This document shows positions 1-11,715 of a stretch of 64,000 bases of DNA, one piece after another. The notes below the pieces were generated by a model that did no database searches, was not told where the DNA came from, and saw only the letters and a program-made list of their open reading frames with translations. A program made the translations under genes and the position numbers. Every line of letters begins with the position of its first letter. Position 1 is the stretch's first letter. Origin of the DNA: Eunapius fragilis (Eukaryota; Porifera; Demospongiae; Spongillida; Spongillidae); contig OY811976.1 in assembly GCA_963681505.1 (NCBI GenBank), positions 9,962,845 to 10,026,844 of the forward strand, in the 5' to 3' direction.

Positions 1-3000
1 GGGAGGGGCTGTGAGTGCCTTGGGCCTGAGTTTAGATGGTAGGTCTAATTAGTTTATATGATTGCAGTGCTTATTTGCTTACATGCTGGTAGGCCTAGTT
101 TAGATGAGTTGGAGTACCTTATATCCAAGAATCTGTGATGTCAGCCTCCTTAATTGGAGTGCAGTTACATCCCTCGGCAGGTTGGACGTGTGCTCTATGA
201 TCTGGGGACCCAGTGCGTGTTCAGGAGGAATACTATTGACAGTACTTGTGTGTTTCATGGCTACACTCACCAGTCCATATCCTCTAAGAATCTGTTCAAA
301 CGTTTTCAAAGCTTGGGTCATTCCTGAAAGGGGAAGGGGGGGGGGGGGGGGGGTAGGTAGGAGGAGGAGGAGGAAAGAGAACAGGAGAAGAACAGACGGA
401 AATGAAGAAGAACGCCATTTAAAAACTCCTCAACTTCTACGTTAAAGCAATTTGATACCAAGGCTTAGACATCTGTGAGTTAGGAAGAAGCAATGGTTCC
501 TGAAACTGAAGGATGCTCCCACTAGGCAGACAGGTCTTGATGTGGGTTCTGTTGGATCAAACACACATAAAGATAAGAATGGAACAGAACTGGTCCAGTA
601 CCACCAGTGACAACAGAACTGGTCCGGTACCAGTGACAACAGAACTGGTCCGGTACCAGTGACAACAGAACTGGTTCGGTACCAGTGACAACAGAACTGG
701 TCCGGTACCAGTGACAACAGAACTGGTTCGGTACCAGTGACAACAACAGAACTGGTCTGGTACCAGTGACAACAGAACTGGTCCAGTACCAGTGATTTCA
801 GAACTGGTCCGATACCAGTGACTTCGGAACTGGTCCGATACTAGTGACTACAGAACTGGTCCAATACTAGTGATTACAGAACTGGTCCGATTCTAGTGAC
901 TACAGAACTGGTCTCGTATCAGTGACTACAGAACTGGTCCGATATCAGTGACTACAGAACTGGTCCGATATCAGTGACTACAGAACTGGTCTCGTATCAG
1001 TGACTACAGAACTGGTCTGGTACATAACTGGTTCACTCCAGAACTATACACTAGACGTACCAGAAGGTGCAGCAGTCAGTCTTGTCTCCTTGCTGAAGTC
1101 AACATAAGGGCCAACACTGTCTCCTTCACTGGCCTGCTGGCTAGTAGCCACACAATACAGAGGATCCACCATAAGTGCCTTCCCCATCAGGGGTTCAGAC
1201 AGCTTGAGCATCACCCAGGTAAGGTTGAGGAAGAAACCATCACTGGCAAGAGTGGGGGAGGGAGTACTGAGTGTGTTGACCATCTGAATAGGGGAGAGGG
1301 AGGTGTGAGGGTGAGGGAGGGAAGTGTGAGGGAGGTGTGAGGGTTAGGGAGAGGAAGGTGTGAGGGTGAGAGGGAGGTGTGAGGGTGAGGGAGAGGGAGG
1401 AGGGTGTGAGGGTTAACTACTCAGTGTGGTAATAATTACCTTGGTACGATCGGAGTTTCTATGGAAGCAGTCAACAAGCCATTCAACTAGTCCCCATTTG
1501 GTAAGAGGAGACAGCCTTAGCAGACTTTGAAAAACCTGCAGAGGCCACAGGTTAATAGCAAGTGTTAGGTGTACACCTGGGGAGTGTTAAGTGTACACCT
1601 GGGGAGTGTTAAGTGTACACCTGGGGAGTGTTAAGTGTACACCTGGGGAGTGTTAAGTGTACACCTGGGGAGTGTTAAGTGTACACCTGGGGAGTGTTAA
1701 GTGTACACCTGGGGAGTGTTAAGTGTACACCTGGAGAGTGTTAAGTGTACACCTGGGGAGTGTTAAGTGTACACCTGGGGAGTGTTAAGTGTACACCTGG
1801 GGAGCGTTAAGTGTAAACCTTGGGAGTGTTACATGTAAGTGTACACCTGGGGAGTGTTAAGTGTACACCTGGGGAGTGTTAAGTGTACACCTGGAGAGTG
1901 TTAGTTGTGCACTGGGGGAGTGTTAGTTGTACACCTGGTAAGTGTCAGGGTTTTATGATAGCTGCAAGTGGGGGGAGTGGTCCTCTGGCCTTACTCATCT
2001 GCCATCAAGGGAAGTCCCCAGATCTACTGTGGTTTGAATACCTGAATGTGAATCTTGTTATGATAACTCCTATGAAAAGTCAGCTTTGTTCCAATTATTA
2101 GGATTTGTAACCATCTCTACATGTTGCCCAGGGGATATCACCTCTGTGACACACTCAGGGTACCACCTCAGTGCATGCTCAGGATACCACCTCAGTGCAT
2201 GCTCAGGATACCACCTCAGTGCATGCTCAGGATACCACCTCAGTGCATGCTCAGGATACCACCTCAGTGCATGCTCAGGATACCACCTCAGTGCATGCTC
2301 AGGATACCACCTCAGTGCATGCTCAGGATACCACCTCAGTGCATGCTCAGGATACCACCTCAGTGCATGCTCAGGATACCACCTCAGTGCATGCTCAGGA
2401 TACCACCTCAGTGCATGCTCAGGATACCACCCTCAGGATACCCACAAGTCCCGCCATCCCATACCACAGGAACATACATAGCTGCAATATGTACCTGGTG
2501 AAGTCTCTCAATAACTTGCTGGATGGAGTTTTGAACAACCGGAAACTGAGTAGCTATCTCCACATTGGTGAGGTCATGATCGCTGTAGAACTGCTCCTTT
2601 GTGTGGCAAAGAACTCACATGACCACACACGACACACGTGTGACCAGACATGTGACCAGACACAGAACTTACAGATGGCTGCATCAGTGTGGGAGAGACA
2701 GAGCTTAGTTTTAGCAGCCCTCCCAGTACACACTGAGTCTCAAAGGCATTCCCTGCTGCATGGCTGGCTGGCCTCCAGAAGGATGAATTGACTAGAGCCT
2801 ACACAGGGAGAGCAAGAGTCTGATGTCATCATCCCTCTCACCTAGGACACCTTCATGTCATCATCACCCTCATGTCATCATCACCCTCACCTAGGACACC
2901 CTCATGTCATCATCACCCTCACCTAGGACACCCTCATGTCATCATCACCCTCACCCAGGACACCCTCATGTCATCATCACACTCACCCAGGACACCCTCA

Positions 3001-6000
3001 TGTCATCATCACCCTCACCAAGGACACCCTCGTTATCATCACCCTCACCAAGGACACCGTCATGTCATCACCCCCACTCAGGACACCTTCAAATCACTAA
3101 TCAGACCATGCTATCAGACACATGGAGTGCCATCCATCCCATCACTACAATGAGAGGTGAGTGCCATCCATCCCATCACTACAATGAGAGGTGAGTGCCA
3201 TCCATCCCATCACCTACAATGAGAGGTGAGTGCCATCCATCCCATCACCTACAATGAGAGGTGAGTGCCATCCATCCCATCACTACAATGAGAGGTGAGT
3301 GCCATCCATCCCATCACTACAATGAGAGGTGAGTGCCATCCATCCCATCACTACAATGAGAGGTGAGTGCCATCCATCCCATCACTACAATGAGAGGTGA
3401 GTGCCATCCATCCCATCACTACAATGAGAGGTGAGTGCCATCCATCCCATCACTACAATGAGAGGTGAGTGCCATCCATCCCATCACTACAATGAGAGGT
3501 GAGTGCCATCCATCCCATCACTACAATGAGAGGTGAGTGCCATCCATCCCATCACTACAATGAGAGGTGAGTGCCATCCATCCCATTACTACAATGAGGT
3601 GAGTGCCATCCATCCCATCACTACAATGAGAGGTGAGTGCCATCCATCCCATCACTACAATGAGAGGTGAGTGCCATCCATCCCATTACTACAATGAGGT
3701 GAGTGCCATCCATCCCATTACTACAATGAGGTGAGTGCCATCCATCCCATCACTACAATGAGAGGTGAGTGCCATCCATCCCATCACTACAATGAGAGGT
3801 GAGTGCCATCCATCCCATCACCTACAATGAGAGGTGAGTGCCATCCATCCCATTACTACAATGAGAGGTGAGTGCCATCCATCCCATCACTACAATGAGA
3901 GGTGAGTGCCATCCATCCCATCACCTACAATGAGAGGTGAGTGCCATCCATCCCATCACCTACAATGAGAGGTGAGTGCCACCCATCCCATCACTACAAT
4001 GAGAGGTGAGTGCCATCCATCCCATCACTACAATGAGAGGTGAGTGCCATCCATCCCATCACTACAATGAGAGGTGAGTGCCATCCATCCCATCACTACA
4101 ATGAGAGGTGAGTGCCATCCATCCCATCACTACAATGAGAGGTGAGTGCCATCCATCTCATCACCTACAATGAGAGGTGAGTGCCTTCCATCCCATCACT
4201 ACAATGAGAGGTGAGTGCCATCCATCCCATCACTACAATGAGAGTTGAGTGCCATCCATCCCATCACCTACAATGAGAGGTGCCATCCATCCCATCACCT
4301 ACAATGAGGTGAGTGCCATCCATCCCATCACTACAATGAGAGGTGAGTGCCATCCATCCCATCACTACAATGAGAGGTGAGTGCCACCCATCCCATCACT
4401 ACAATGAGGTGAGTGCCATCCATCCCATCACCTACAATGAGAGGTGAGTGCCATCCATCCCATCACCTACAATGAGGTGAGTGCCATCCATCCCATCACT
4501 ACAATGAGAGGTGAGTGCCATCCATCCCATCACTACAATGAGAGGTGAGTGCCACCCATCCCATCACTACAATGAGGTGAGTGCCATCCATCCCATCACT
4601 ACAATGAGAGGTGAGTGCCATCCATCCCATCACTACAATGAGAGTTGAGTGCCATCCATCCCATCACCTACAATGAGAGGTGAGTGCCATCCATCCCATC
4701 ACTACAATGAGAGGTGAGTGCCATCCATCCCATCACCTACAATGAGAGGTGAGTGCCATCCATCCCATCACTACAATGAGAGGTGAGTGCCATCCATCCC
4801 ATCACCTACAATGAGGTGAGTGCCACCCATCCCATCACTACAATGAGAGGTGAGTGCCATCCATCCCATCACTACAATGAGAGGTGAGTGCCTTCCATCC
4901 CATCATCTACAATGAGAGGTGAGTGCCATCCATCCCATCACCTACAATGAGGTGAGTGCCATCCATCCCATTACTACAATGAGGTGAGTGCCATCCATCC
5001 CATCACTACAATGAGAGGTGAGTGCCATCCATCCCATCACTACAATGAGAGGTGAGTGCCATCCATCCCATCACCTACAATGAGAGGTGAGTGCCATCCA
5101 TCCCATCACTACAATGAGAGGTGAGTGCCTTCCATCCCATCATCTACAATGAGAGGTGAGTGCCATCCATCCCATCACTACAATGAGAGGTGAGTGCCAT
5201 CCATCCCATCACTACAATGAGGTGAGTGCCATCCATCCCATCACTACAATGAGAGGTGAGTGCCATCCATCCCATCACTACAATGAGAGGTGAGTGCCAT
5301 CCATCCCATCACTACAATGAGAGGTGAGTGCCATCCATCCCATCACTACAATGAGAGGTGAGTGCCATCCATCCCATCACTACAATGAGAGGTGAGTGCC
5401 ATCCATCCCATCACCTACAATGAGAGGTGAGTGCCATCCATCCCATCACCTACAATGAGAGGTGAGTGCCATCCATCCCATCACTACAATGAGAGTTGAG
5501 TGCCATCCATCCCATCACCTACAATGAGAGGTGAGTGCCATCCATCCCATCACTACAATGAGAGGTGAGTGCCATCCATCCCATCACCTACAATGAGAGG
5601 TGAGTGCCATCCATCCCATCACTACAATGAGAGGTGAGTGCCATCCATCCCATCACTACAATGAGAGGTGAGTGCCATCCATCCCATCACCTACAATGAG
5701 AGGTGAGTGCCATCCATCCCATCACCTACAATGAGAGGTAAGTGCACATTCTCAACCATCGATACTAAGGTTGACCTATGAAGGCCCCACCCATGCCTGA
5801 AAGGGGAGAAGGCAAAGACCATCATTGATTTCCTTGAAGTAGTCCACAGATATTTCCTTGAAGTAGTCCACAGGTTTTACCTCGAAGTAGTATGCCCCCC
5901 ACTTTTCCTTTAATGAAGCCATACAGGGTTTCCAGGAGCCCCAAGCTGTACACATTTAGTTTTGTTGATTAGGGCTTAGTTGCCTTGCCATCAGGGTCCT

Positions 6001-9000
6001 CACAGTAGCGGCTCACACATCAGCACTTCCACACATTCGCATATTTGCACAAATAATTACATTCACAAAAAGGTTGTAGAAGCTGTTAGCTTTCTTAGCG
6101 AAGTCATGTACACTACCGCTGGTCATAGAGAAATTTCGCAGCTCGTTCATAGAGAAAATAAAGCGTATACATTGGGACTAAGCCAACTATCAGTTTTCAG
6201 AGTGGTTGCTATGAACATTGATGGTTTCTTTAGTTACCAATGTATGCGCTTTATTTTCTCTATGATGGAGCTGCGAATTTTTTCTATGACCAAGCGGGTA
6301 CTGTAATGCGTGTAAATGGAGAAATCACTACATGGACCGATAGCGTTTGCTAACAGTTTCTACCAATTTCTTGTGAATGTAATTATTTTGTGCTGATACG
6401 GGAATGTGTGAAAGTGCTGATGTGAAGTAAAACATATTTAGGACCATCACGTAAGGATTCATCAATCTGTGACCACTAATGAAGTGGCTATTAATGACTT
6501 TGGTCACCATGGTCTGGCCTCTGCCATAATCCACAACAGCATTACAATAACATTAAATAGACCTCAATACCACAATGTGGGAATATATATACACGCACAT
6601 GCACAGGGGCGGCTCGGAACAGTGGACTTTTGACATCTTCATTGTTATTTTAGGCTCCTTTGCAAAAGTAAACGTGATAATAGGCATTGCGGGATGGGGA
6701 TAGCGTCTACATTGCATAACATCACATGCCATTTGTTCCAAATTAAAAAACTTCAAAGTTTATTAGGACCAAAAAGCCAGGCTGCGCGGAATGCAGCGTA
6801 GGCTATAGACAAAATGGGCCTTAACTAAACATGCCTCGCGTGATTGTTGTACCACGCACACCGTAATAGGTAAGATCAACCGGCGCATGTTGATCGATGT
6901 AGGCACGTGATATGATGGAACATGTGCGGTAAGCTTGTAGATGTAAAGCTTGTAGATTTTAAGAGCGTGGTACTGGAGTAGCGTCATGATTTAAGAACGT
7001 CCATAGCATGTGACAAATTGCGCAATGTTATGCAATGCAGACGCTATCGTAATCTTTCCCATCCCTTTACGTTTTCAATTCCTAAAATGTCAAAAGTCCA
7101 CTGTTCCGAGGTGTAAAAGTCCACTGTTCCGAGCCGCCCCTGTATCAGATATCAATGCTGTTACATGTATAAAATTTCGTTTTTAAAAAGGGGGCATTAA
7201 ATAAATTTGAGAATAATTATGCACTGTATCCAAGATAATATCTGATTCTATGTGTAAAAATGCACAAATGACCGACTGGTCTTCAAATTATAGTCTTAAC
7301 GTTTTCTTACTTTGTGCAAACAAGAACAGACAAATTATGGGCAGAGGTCACAATGAGCCAGGACTGTAATTATGGACGATGAGTGTGGACTGTAATTATG
7401 GGCAGAGGTCACGATGAGTGTGGACTGTAATTATGGACGATGAGCCTGGACTGTAATTATGGACGATGAGTGTGGACTGTAATTATGGACGATGAGTGTG
7501 GACTGTAATTATGGACGATGAGTGTGGACTGTAATTATGGGCAGAGGTCACGATGAGTGTGGACTGTAATTATGGACGATGAGCCTGGACTGTAATTATG
7601 GGCAGAGGTCACGATGAGTGTGGACTGTAATTATGGACGATGAGCCTGGACTGTAATTATGGGCAGAGGTCACGATGAGTGTGGACTGTAATTATGGACG
7701 ATGAGTGTGGACTGTAATTATGGACGATGAGTGTGGACTGTAATTATGGACGATGAGTGTGGACTGTAATTATGGGCAGAGGTCACAATGAGTGTGGACT
7801 GTAATTATGGACGATGAGCCTGGACTGTAATTATGGGCAGAGGTCACGATGAGTGTGGACTGTAATTATGGACGATGAGTGTGGACTGTAATTATGGGCA
7901 GAGGTCACGATGAGTGTGGACTGTAATTATGGACGATGAGCCTGGACTGTAATTATGGACGATGAGTGTGGACTGTAATTATGGACGATGAGTGTGGACT
8001 GTAATTATGGGCAGAGGTCACGAGATGAGTGTGGACTGTAATTATGGACGATAAGTGTGGACTGTAATTATGGGCAGAGGTCACAATGAGTGTGGACTGT
8101 AATTATGGACGATGAGCCTGGACTGTAATTATGGGCAGAGGTCACGATGAGTGTGGACTGTAATTATGGACGATGAGTGTGGACTGTAATTATGGGCAGA
8201 GGTCACGAGATGAGTGTGGACTGTAATTATGGACGATAAGTGTGGACTGTAATTATGGGCAGAGGTCACGATGAGTGTGGACTGTAATTGACCAAATATG
8301 CATATAGAATGACATGTGAATGACAGCGATTAAGCAACAGCAACCTAATAAATGGAATATATTCCAGATGTGAAAGGTACCTCCATTACAGCCCCCTCTA
8401 TCACACTGATAGTCTTACCATTGTCACACCACAGTCATACTACAGTCACTACCACTGTCACACCAGACATATACCATTGTCACACAGCCATACCATTGTC
8501 ACACTATTGTCACACTACAGTCATACCATTGTCACACTATTGTCACACTACAGTCATACCCTCAGCACACTATTGTCACACTACAAATGTCACATTACGA
8601 TAGTCATATCATACATACACCATAGTCACAATCACACTGGTGGTGTGATGACCATGGTACACTGGTGTGATGACCATGGTACACTGGTGGTGTGATGACC
8701 ATGGTACACTGGTGTGATGACCACGGTACACTGGTGGTGTGATGACCATGGTACACTGGTGGTGTGATGAACATGGTACACTGGTGGTGTGATGACCATG
8801 GTACACTGGTGGTGTGATGACCATGGTACACTGGTGGTATGATGACCATGGTACACTGGTGGTGTGATGACCATGGTACACTGGTGGTGTGATGACCATG
8901 GTACACTGGTGGTGTGATGACCATGGTACACTGGTGGTGTGATGACCATGGTACACTGGTGGTGTGATGACCATGGTACACTGGTGGTGTGATGACCATG

Positions 9001-11244
9001 GTACACTGGTGGTGTGATGACCATGGTACACTGGTGGTGTGATGACCATGGTACACTGGTGGTGTGATGACCATGGTACACTGGTGGTGTGATGACCATG
9101 GTACACTGGTGTGATGACCATGGTACACTGGTGGTGTGATGACCATGGTACACTGGTGGTGTGATGACCATGGTACACTGGTGGTGTGATGACCATGGTA
9201 CACTGGTGTGATGACCATGGTACACTGGTGTGATGACCATGGTACACTGGTGGTGTGATGACCATGGTACACTGGTGGTGTAATGACCATGGTACACTGG
9301 TGGTGTGATGACCATGGTACACTGGTGGTGTGATGACCATGGTACCCTGGTGGTGTGATGACCATGGTACACTGGTGGTGTGATGACCATGGTACCCTGG
9401 TGGTGTGATGACCATGGTACCCTGGTGGTGTGATGACCATGGTACCCTGGTGGTGTGATGACCATGGTACCCTGGTGGTGTGATGACCATGGTACACTGG
9501 TAGTGTGATGACCATGGTACACTGGTGTGATGACCATGGTACACTGGTGGTGTGATGACCATGGTACACTATGACTATGGTACACCAGCCAAGAAAGGCC
9601 AGCCAGCTACAGTCCTTACTTTGGCAGTGACTTCATGACCGGTGAAGAACTCCATCACGTCAAAGCAAAGGCTGACGTTGGAAGAGTCTAGCTTCAGACC
9701 TTGCGTCAGCTGGAGAAGGTGGCCCAGTACTGGCTCATACACCAGCGTCTGCAAAGAAAGGGGTGTGGCTTAATGACATCAGGAACACAAATTAAGTTTT
9801 TACCAATTTGCCTACGTCGCCAGAGTACCTCTGCCCAACGTCAACAAAGAACTGTCGTGGTAATGGTGATTCTGAGATGGGGCCAACCTCAGACACCAAG
9901 TCATGTGAGCGTAGTTCACAACTTACGTGACGTCAGCATCAGGAAGCAAAGCTCCGAGAACTCACTCTTGATCTGACGGTTACTGGACCTTAGCAGCAGC
10001 TGGTGCTTCGCTATGACTGCATCACTGAAAGGATTTTTAAGGCAACACGTTAACTTAGTGCCATCCTCAAGTGTTCATCCCTTCCACCATCTCTTTCCCC
10101 TACCCACTCTCTCCTCCCCTACCCCCTCTCCTCCCCTACCCACTCTCTCCTCCCCTATGCTCTCCTCCCCTACCCACTCTCTCCTCCCCTACCCCCTCTC
10201 CTCCCCTACCCACTCTCTCCTCCCCCTATGCTCTCCTCCCCTATGCTCTCCTCCCCCTATGCTCTCCTCCCCTACCCACTCTCCTCCCCTACCCACTCTC
10301 TCCTCCTACACTCTCCTCCCCTACTCACTCTCCTCCCCTAGCCACTCTCTCCTCCCCAACCCACTCTCTCCTCCCCCTATGCTCTCCTCCCCTACCCACT
10401 CTCTCCTCCTACACTCTCCTCCCCTACCCACTCTCCTCCCCCTATGCTCTCCTCCCCCTATGCTCTCCTCCCCTACCCACTCTCTCCTCCTACACTCTCC
10501 TCCCCTACCCACTCTCCTCCCCTACCCACTCTCCTCCCCTACCCACTCTCTCCTCCCCCTACCCACTCTCTCCTCCCCACTTACGCAGCCCACTCAACTA
10601 TCTTCTCCTTAACCTGTCGCACAATGGTAGCCTTCAGGTCTCCCGTAATCTGGTCAACGTGACAAAGCCAGGGTTTGCGACTGCAACTACTTCATTGTAA
10701 CGCTAACCTTGCACGCTTCGGGTTCTACAGAGGCCCTCCCATAGCAGTAGGCAAGGTATGGTACCTTATCAGCAAGGATGGCAACATCTTTAGAAAACAG
10801 CCCACTACTCAAACCCGAAGGCCCCTCCAACAGGCAATCCTGTGGACGCCACATCTGCATTCTCTCCGCGATTATCTGGTATTTGGTCGCGAGGAGCTCG
10901 CACGACAAATCAAGGGCGGGCTTCGTGGCCTTGTCAATCGTTACTGCGTACTTTGGTCGAACTGAGGAGGGCATTTCAGCTACGTCTGACAGCCCCGAGG
11001 AGGGCCAGGGGTTGGTAAGTAAGGAGAGAGGAAGGGAAGCAAAGGGTGATGTATATATATGTTCCCCATAAAAGAATCGTATGTGCATGGCGCATGCGGA
11101 TGAATAGATACCCGAAAACACGACGAGAAATATCCTAGTCAGAGCAGAATTTATCTCTTTGGTGACTCTGGTGCTCCATTCACGGTTTTTTTCCAGGTCT
11201 TCTTGTAACTCGAACAGCTTCTGAAAGGGTGTTGAAGTCTCCAT
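1..11244 (-). CDS. UBE4A: Ubiquitin conjugation factor E4 (UBE4A-like), N-terminal half, truncated by the left window edge
   Basis: UBE4/Ufd2 proteins extend ubiquitin chains (E3/E4 activity) through a C-terminal U-box; that part is outside the window. Exons, each joined in consistent phase: 11112-11244 (start ATG at 11244), 10708-10985, 10585-10649, 9927-10024, 9816-9871, 9620-9748, 2673-2798, 2495-2596, 1440-1535, 1061-1283 and a tentative 271-323. They encode about 440 residues. Family signatures: RIFLVVFS near the N-terminus, VPYLAYCYGR, QCVLGGLLKLS, FQSLLRLSPLTKWGLVEWL, then SDGFFLNLTWVMLKLSEPL and VDPLYC, the conserved start of the Ufd2 core. SKETRLTAAP resembles the UBE4A rather than the UBE4B version. 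The intron 2799-9619 is 6.8 kb of arrays and MITEs, while the other introns are mostly short. Exon 271-323 (MTQALKTFEQILRGYGL) has good splice sites and the right phase but no motif I recognise. A-versus-B paralogy is an inference from recalled human sequences. Confidence 0.88.
586..1023. repeat. 26-27 bp minisatellite in a UBE4 intron
   Basis: About 16 tandem units built on ACAGAACTGGTCCGGTACCA, degenerating to the right (gtacc becomes gatat or gtatc). The array ends about 40 bases from the donor of UBE4 exon 1061-1283. Short reading frames on the minus strand come from the unit and are not genes. The stretch 1-270 holds only the possible small exon boundary; I see nothing else there. Confidence 0.95.
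1288..1412. repeat. G-rich gagggaggtgtgagg simple array
   Basis: Degenerate repeats of GGGAGGTGTGAGGGTGAG fill the intron between UBE4 exons 1061-1283 and 1440-1535. On the sense (minus) strand this is a C/T-rich tract that doubles as the polypyrimidine tract before the acceptor of the downstream exon. Confidence 0.8.
1553..1945. repeat. 22 bp minisatellite in a UBE4 intron
   Basis: About 17 near-identical units of AGTGTTAAGTGTACACCTGG plus GG, with a few diverged units at the right end. It lies directly upstream (sense direction) of UBE4 exon 1440-1535. The sense strand of each unit reads CCCCAG followed by GTGTAC, so each unit carries an AG/GT splice-like junction. Confidence 0.95.
2149..2440. 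repeat. 24 bp minisatellite in a UBE4 intron
   Basis: Twelve nearly perfect units containing GATACCACCTCAGTGCATGC. A 24 bp unit is a multiple of three without stops, so all three plus frames stay open for 120-200 codons; these frames are artefacts. The array starts about 55 bases downstream (sense) of UBE4 exon 2495-2596. Confidence 0.96.
2840..3080. repeat. About 32 bp minisatellite (CATGTCATCATCACCCTCAC)
   Basis: Seven to eight units of a 32 bp repeat at the 3' end of the large UBE4 intron, next to the acceptor of exon 2673-2798 (AG at 2799-2800). Confidence 0.9.
3137..5741. repeat. 2.6 kb array of a 34-35 bp minisatellite
   Basis: Roughly 75 tandem units of the form GTGAGTGCCATCCATCCCAT then CACTACAATGAGAG, the longest array in the window. 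Unit-length variants are interspersed: an inserted C (cacctacaatg) and loss of one gag (caatgaggtgag). The plus strand of every unit carries a perfect donor-like GAG/GTGAGT, but the host intron belongs to a minus-strand gene, so these are not donors of UBE4. Confidence 0.98.
6013..6428. mobile_element. Foldback/MITE element with long inverted arms
   Basis: The left arm (CACATCAGCACTT, then ATAATTACATTCACAA, then GCTGTTAGC) is mirrored at 6330-6428 (GCTAACAGTTTCTACC, TTGTGAATGTAATTAT, AAGTGCTGATGTGA). The inner halves also mirror each other around about 6220 (GAGAAAATAAAGCG against CGCTTTATTTTCTC), so almost the whole 0.4 kb is one imperfect palindrome. No coding capacity. It lies in the big UBE4 intron. 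Confidence 0.82.
6604..7142. mobile_element. MITE with CAGGGGCGGCTCGGAACAG terminal inverted repeats (hAT-like)
   Basis: The left end reads CAGGGGCGGCTCGGAACAGT then GGACTTTTGACA. The right end reads TGTCAAAAGTCCACTGTTCC and finishes GAGCCGCCCCTG. The right terminus carries a tandem duplication of the AAAGTCCACTGTTCCGAG segment. Inner inverted similarity continues (GATAGCGTCTACATTGCATA against TATGCAATGCAGACGCTATC). The CAGGGGCG end is typical of hAT-derived MITEs. I could not find matching 8 bp flanks, so the superfamily is tentative. Confidence 0.82.
7345..8290. repeat. Composite 26/35-37 bp minisatellite
   Basis: Two unit types alternate irregularly. The short one is GATGAGTGTGGACTGTAATT plus ATGGAC. 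The long one replaces ATGGAC with ATGGGCAGAGGTCAC. The order resembles a higher-order repeat (short runs separated by single long units), suggesting block duplications. A further block, 8290-8600, holds short CAC-rich repeats of TCACACTATTG and CAGTCATACC. Confidence 0.95.
8631..9573. repeat. 25 bp minisatellite, about 38 units
   Basis: Units of GGTGGTGTGATGACCATGGT plus ACACT, with shortened units lacking GGT (22 bp) and a block of ACCCT variants near 9345-9475. The minus strand is open in three frames over more than 300 codons, only because the unit has no stop in any register. It ends about 45 bases from the donor side of UBE4 exon 9620-9748. Confidence 0.97.
10090..10575. repeat. Pyrimidine-rich minisatellite in a UBE4 intron
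   Basis: Irregular units of CTCTCCTCCCCTACCCACT and CTCCCCCTATGCTCTCCTCC fill the 560 bp intron between exons 10585-10649 and 9927-10024. The array begins five bases from the donor GTAAGT at 10579-10584. The plus-strand frames of about 200 codons are repeat artefacts. Confidence 0.95.
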
Positions 11245-11715
11245 TTTTGATGACGCAATTAATGATGATATTGCGTTAATTTAATTAAGGGCATGGCCGG
11301 CTATAGCATGTATCATACTTCTACCATACCATATATGCAGCTTATCGAACATCAACAATTTTGGACTTGCGAGTCCCCATCGTGAGGTACATTTTTGGTC
11401 ACGACTCCACAAGTGAGTCTCTCGCTACTTCCTTTCCTTGTAAATATATGTGCATGCATGTTTTTTTTTCACCCTCTTTTATTTTCCACTTCCGCGTTTT
11501 CTGTATTTTCTGTACTTTAAACATGTTACTATGCAAAATAAGTGTGTTGAATGACGTAATGGCTTGCTTCACGTTGCAAAGGGAACCTGTGCCATTAAAT
11601 ACGTATCATATTTGAAAAGGCAATTATAATGAATCCATTGCCACGTCCTGCAAGCTGGTTGAACAAAAGTGTTACATGAGAGGAGGAAAATAATATAATT
11701 GTCTATTTTTATTAA
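11245..11715. other. Short same-strand intergenic spacer between the Ig receptor and UBE4
   Basis: 471 bp separate the stop of the upstream minus-strand gene from the UBE4 start. An AATAAA (minus strand, about 11706-11711) sits only a few bases past the receptor stop codon at 11716 and could serve as its polyadenylation signal. The rest must contain the UBE4 promoter. No TATA-like element stands out. Confidence 0.5.

Noticed and set aside
2086-2791. Plus-strand frames of 126-206 codons over the 24 bp array
   Set aside because: Antisense to UBE4 exons, and open only through the repeat; the non-repeat end overlaps coding exons 2495-2596 and 2673-2798 on the other strand.
3137-5741. CRISPR-like regular repeats
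   Set aside because: Direct tandem repeats without unique spacers, in a eukaryotic intron, with no cas genes.
8604-9585. Three overlapping minus-strand open frames of about 320 codons
   Set aside because: They are three registers of one stop-free 25 bp minisatellite in an intron; codon content is pure repeat, and no domain or splice partner is visible.
10675-11071. Plus-strand frames of about 97 codons
   Set aside because: Shadows of UBE4 exon 10708-10985 on the minus strand, whose phase and motif match the family.
11112-11244. Translin-like first exon
   Set aside because: FELQEDLEKN briefly resembled translin, but the exon joins in phase to UBE4 exons and ends in the UBE4-type RIFLVV motif.
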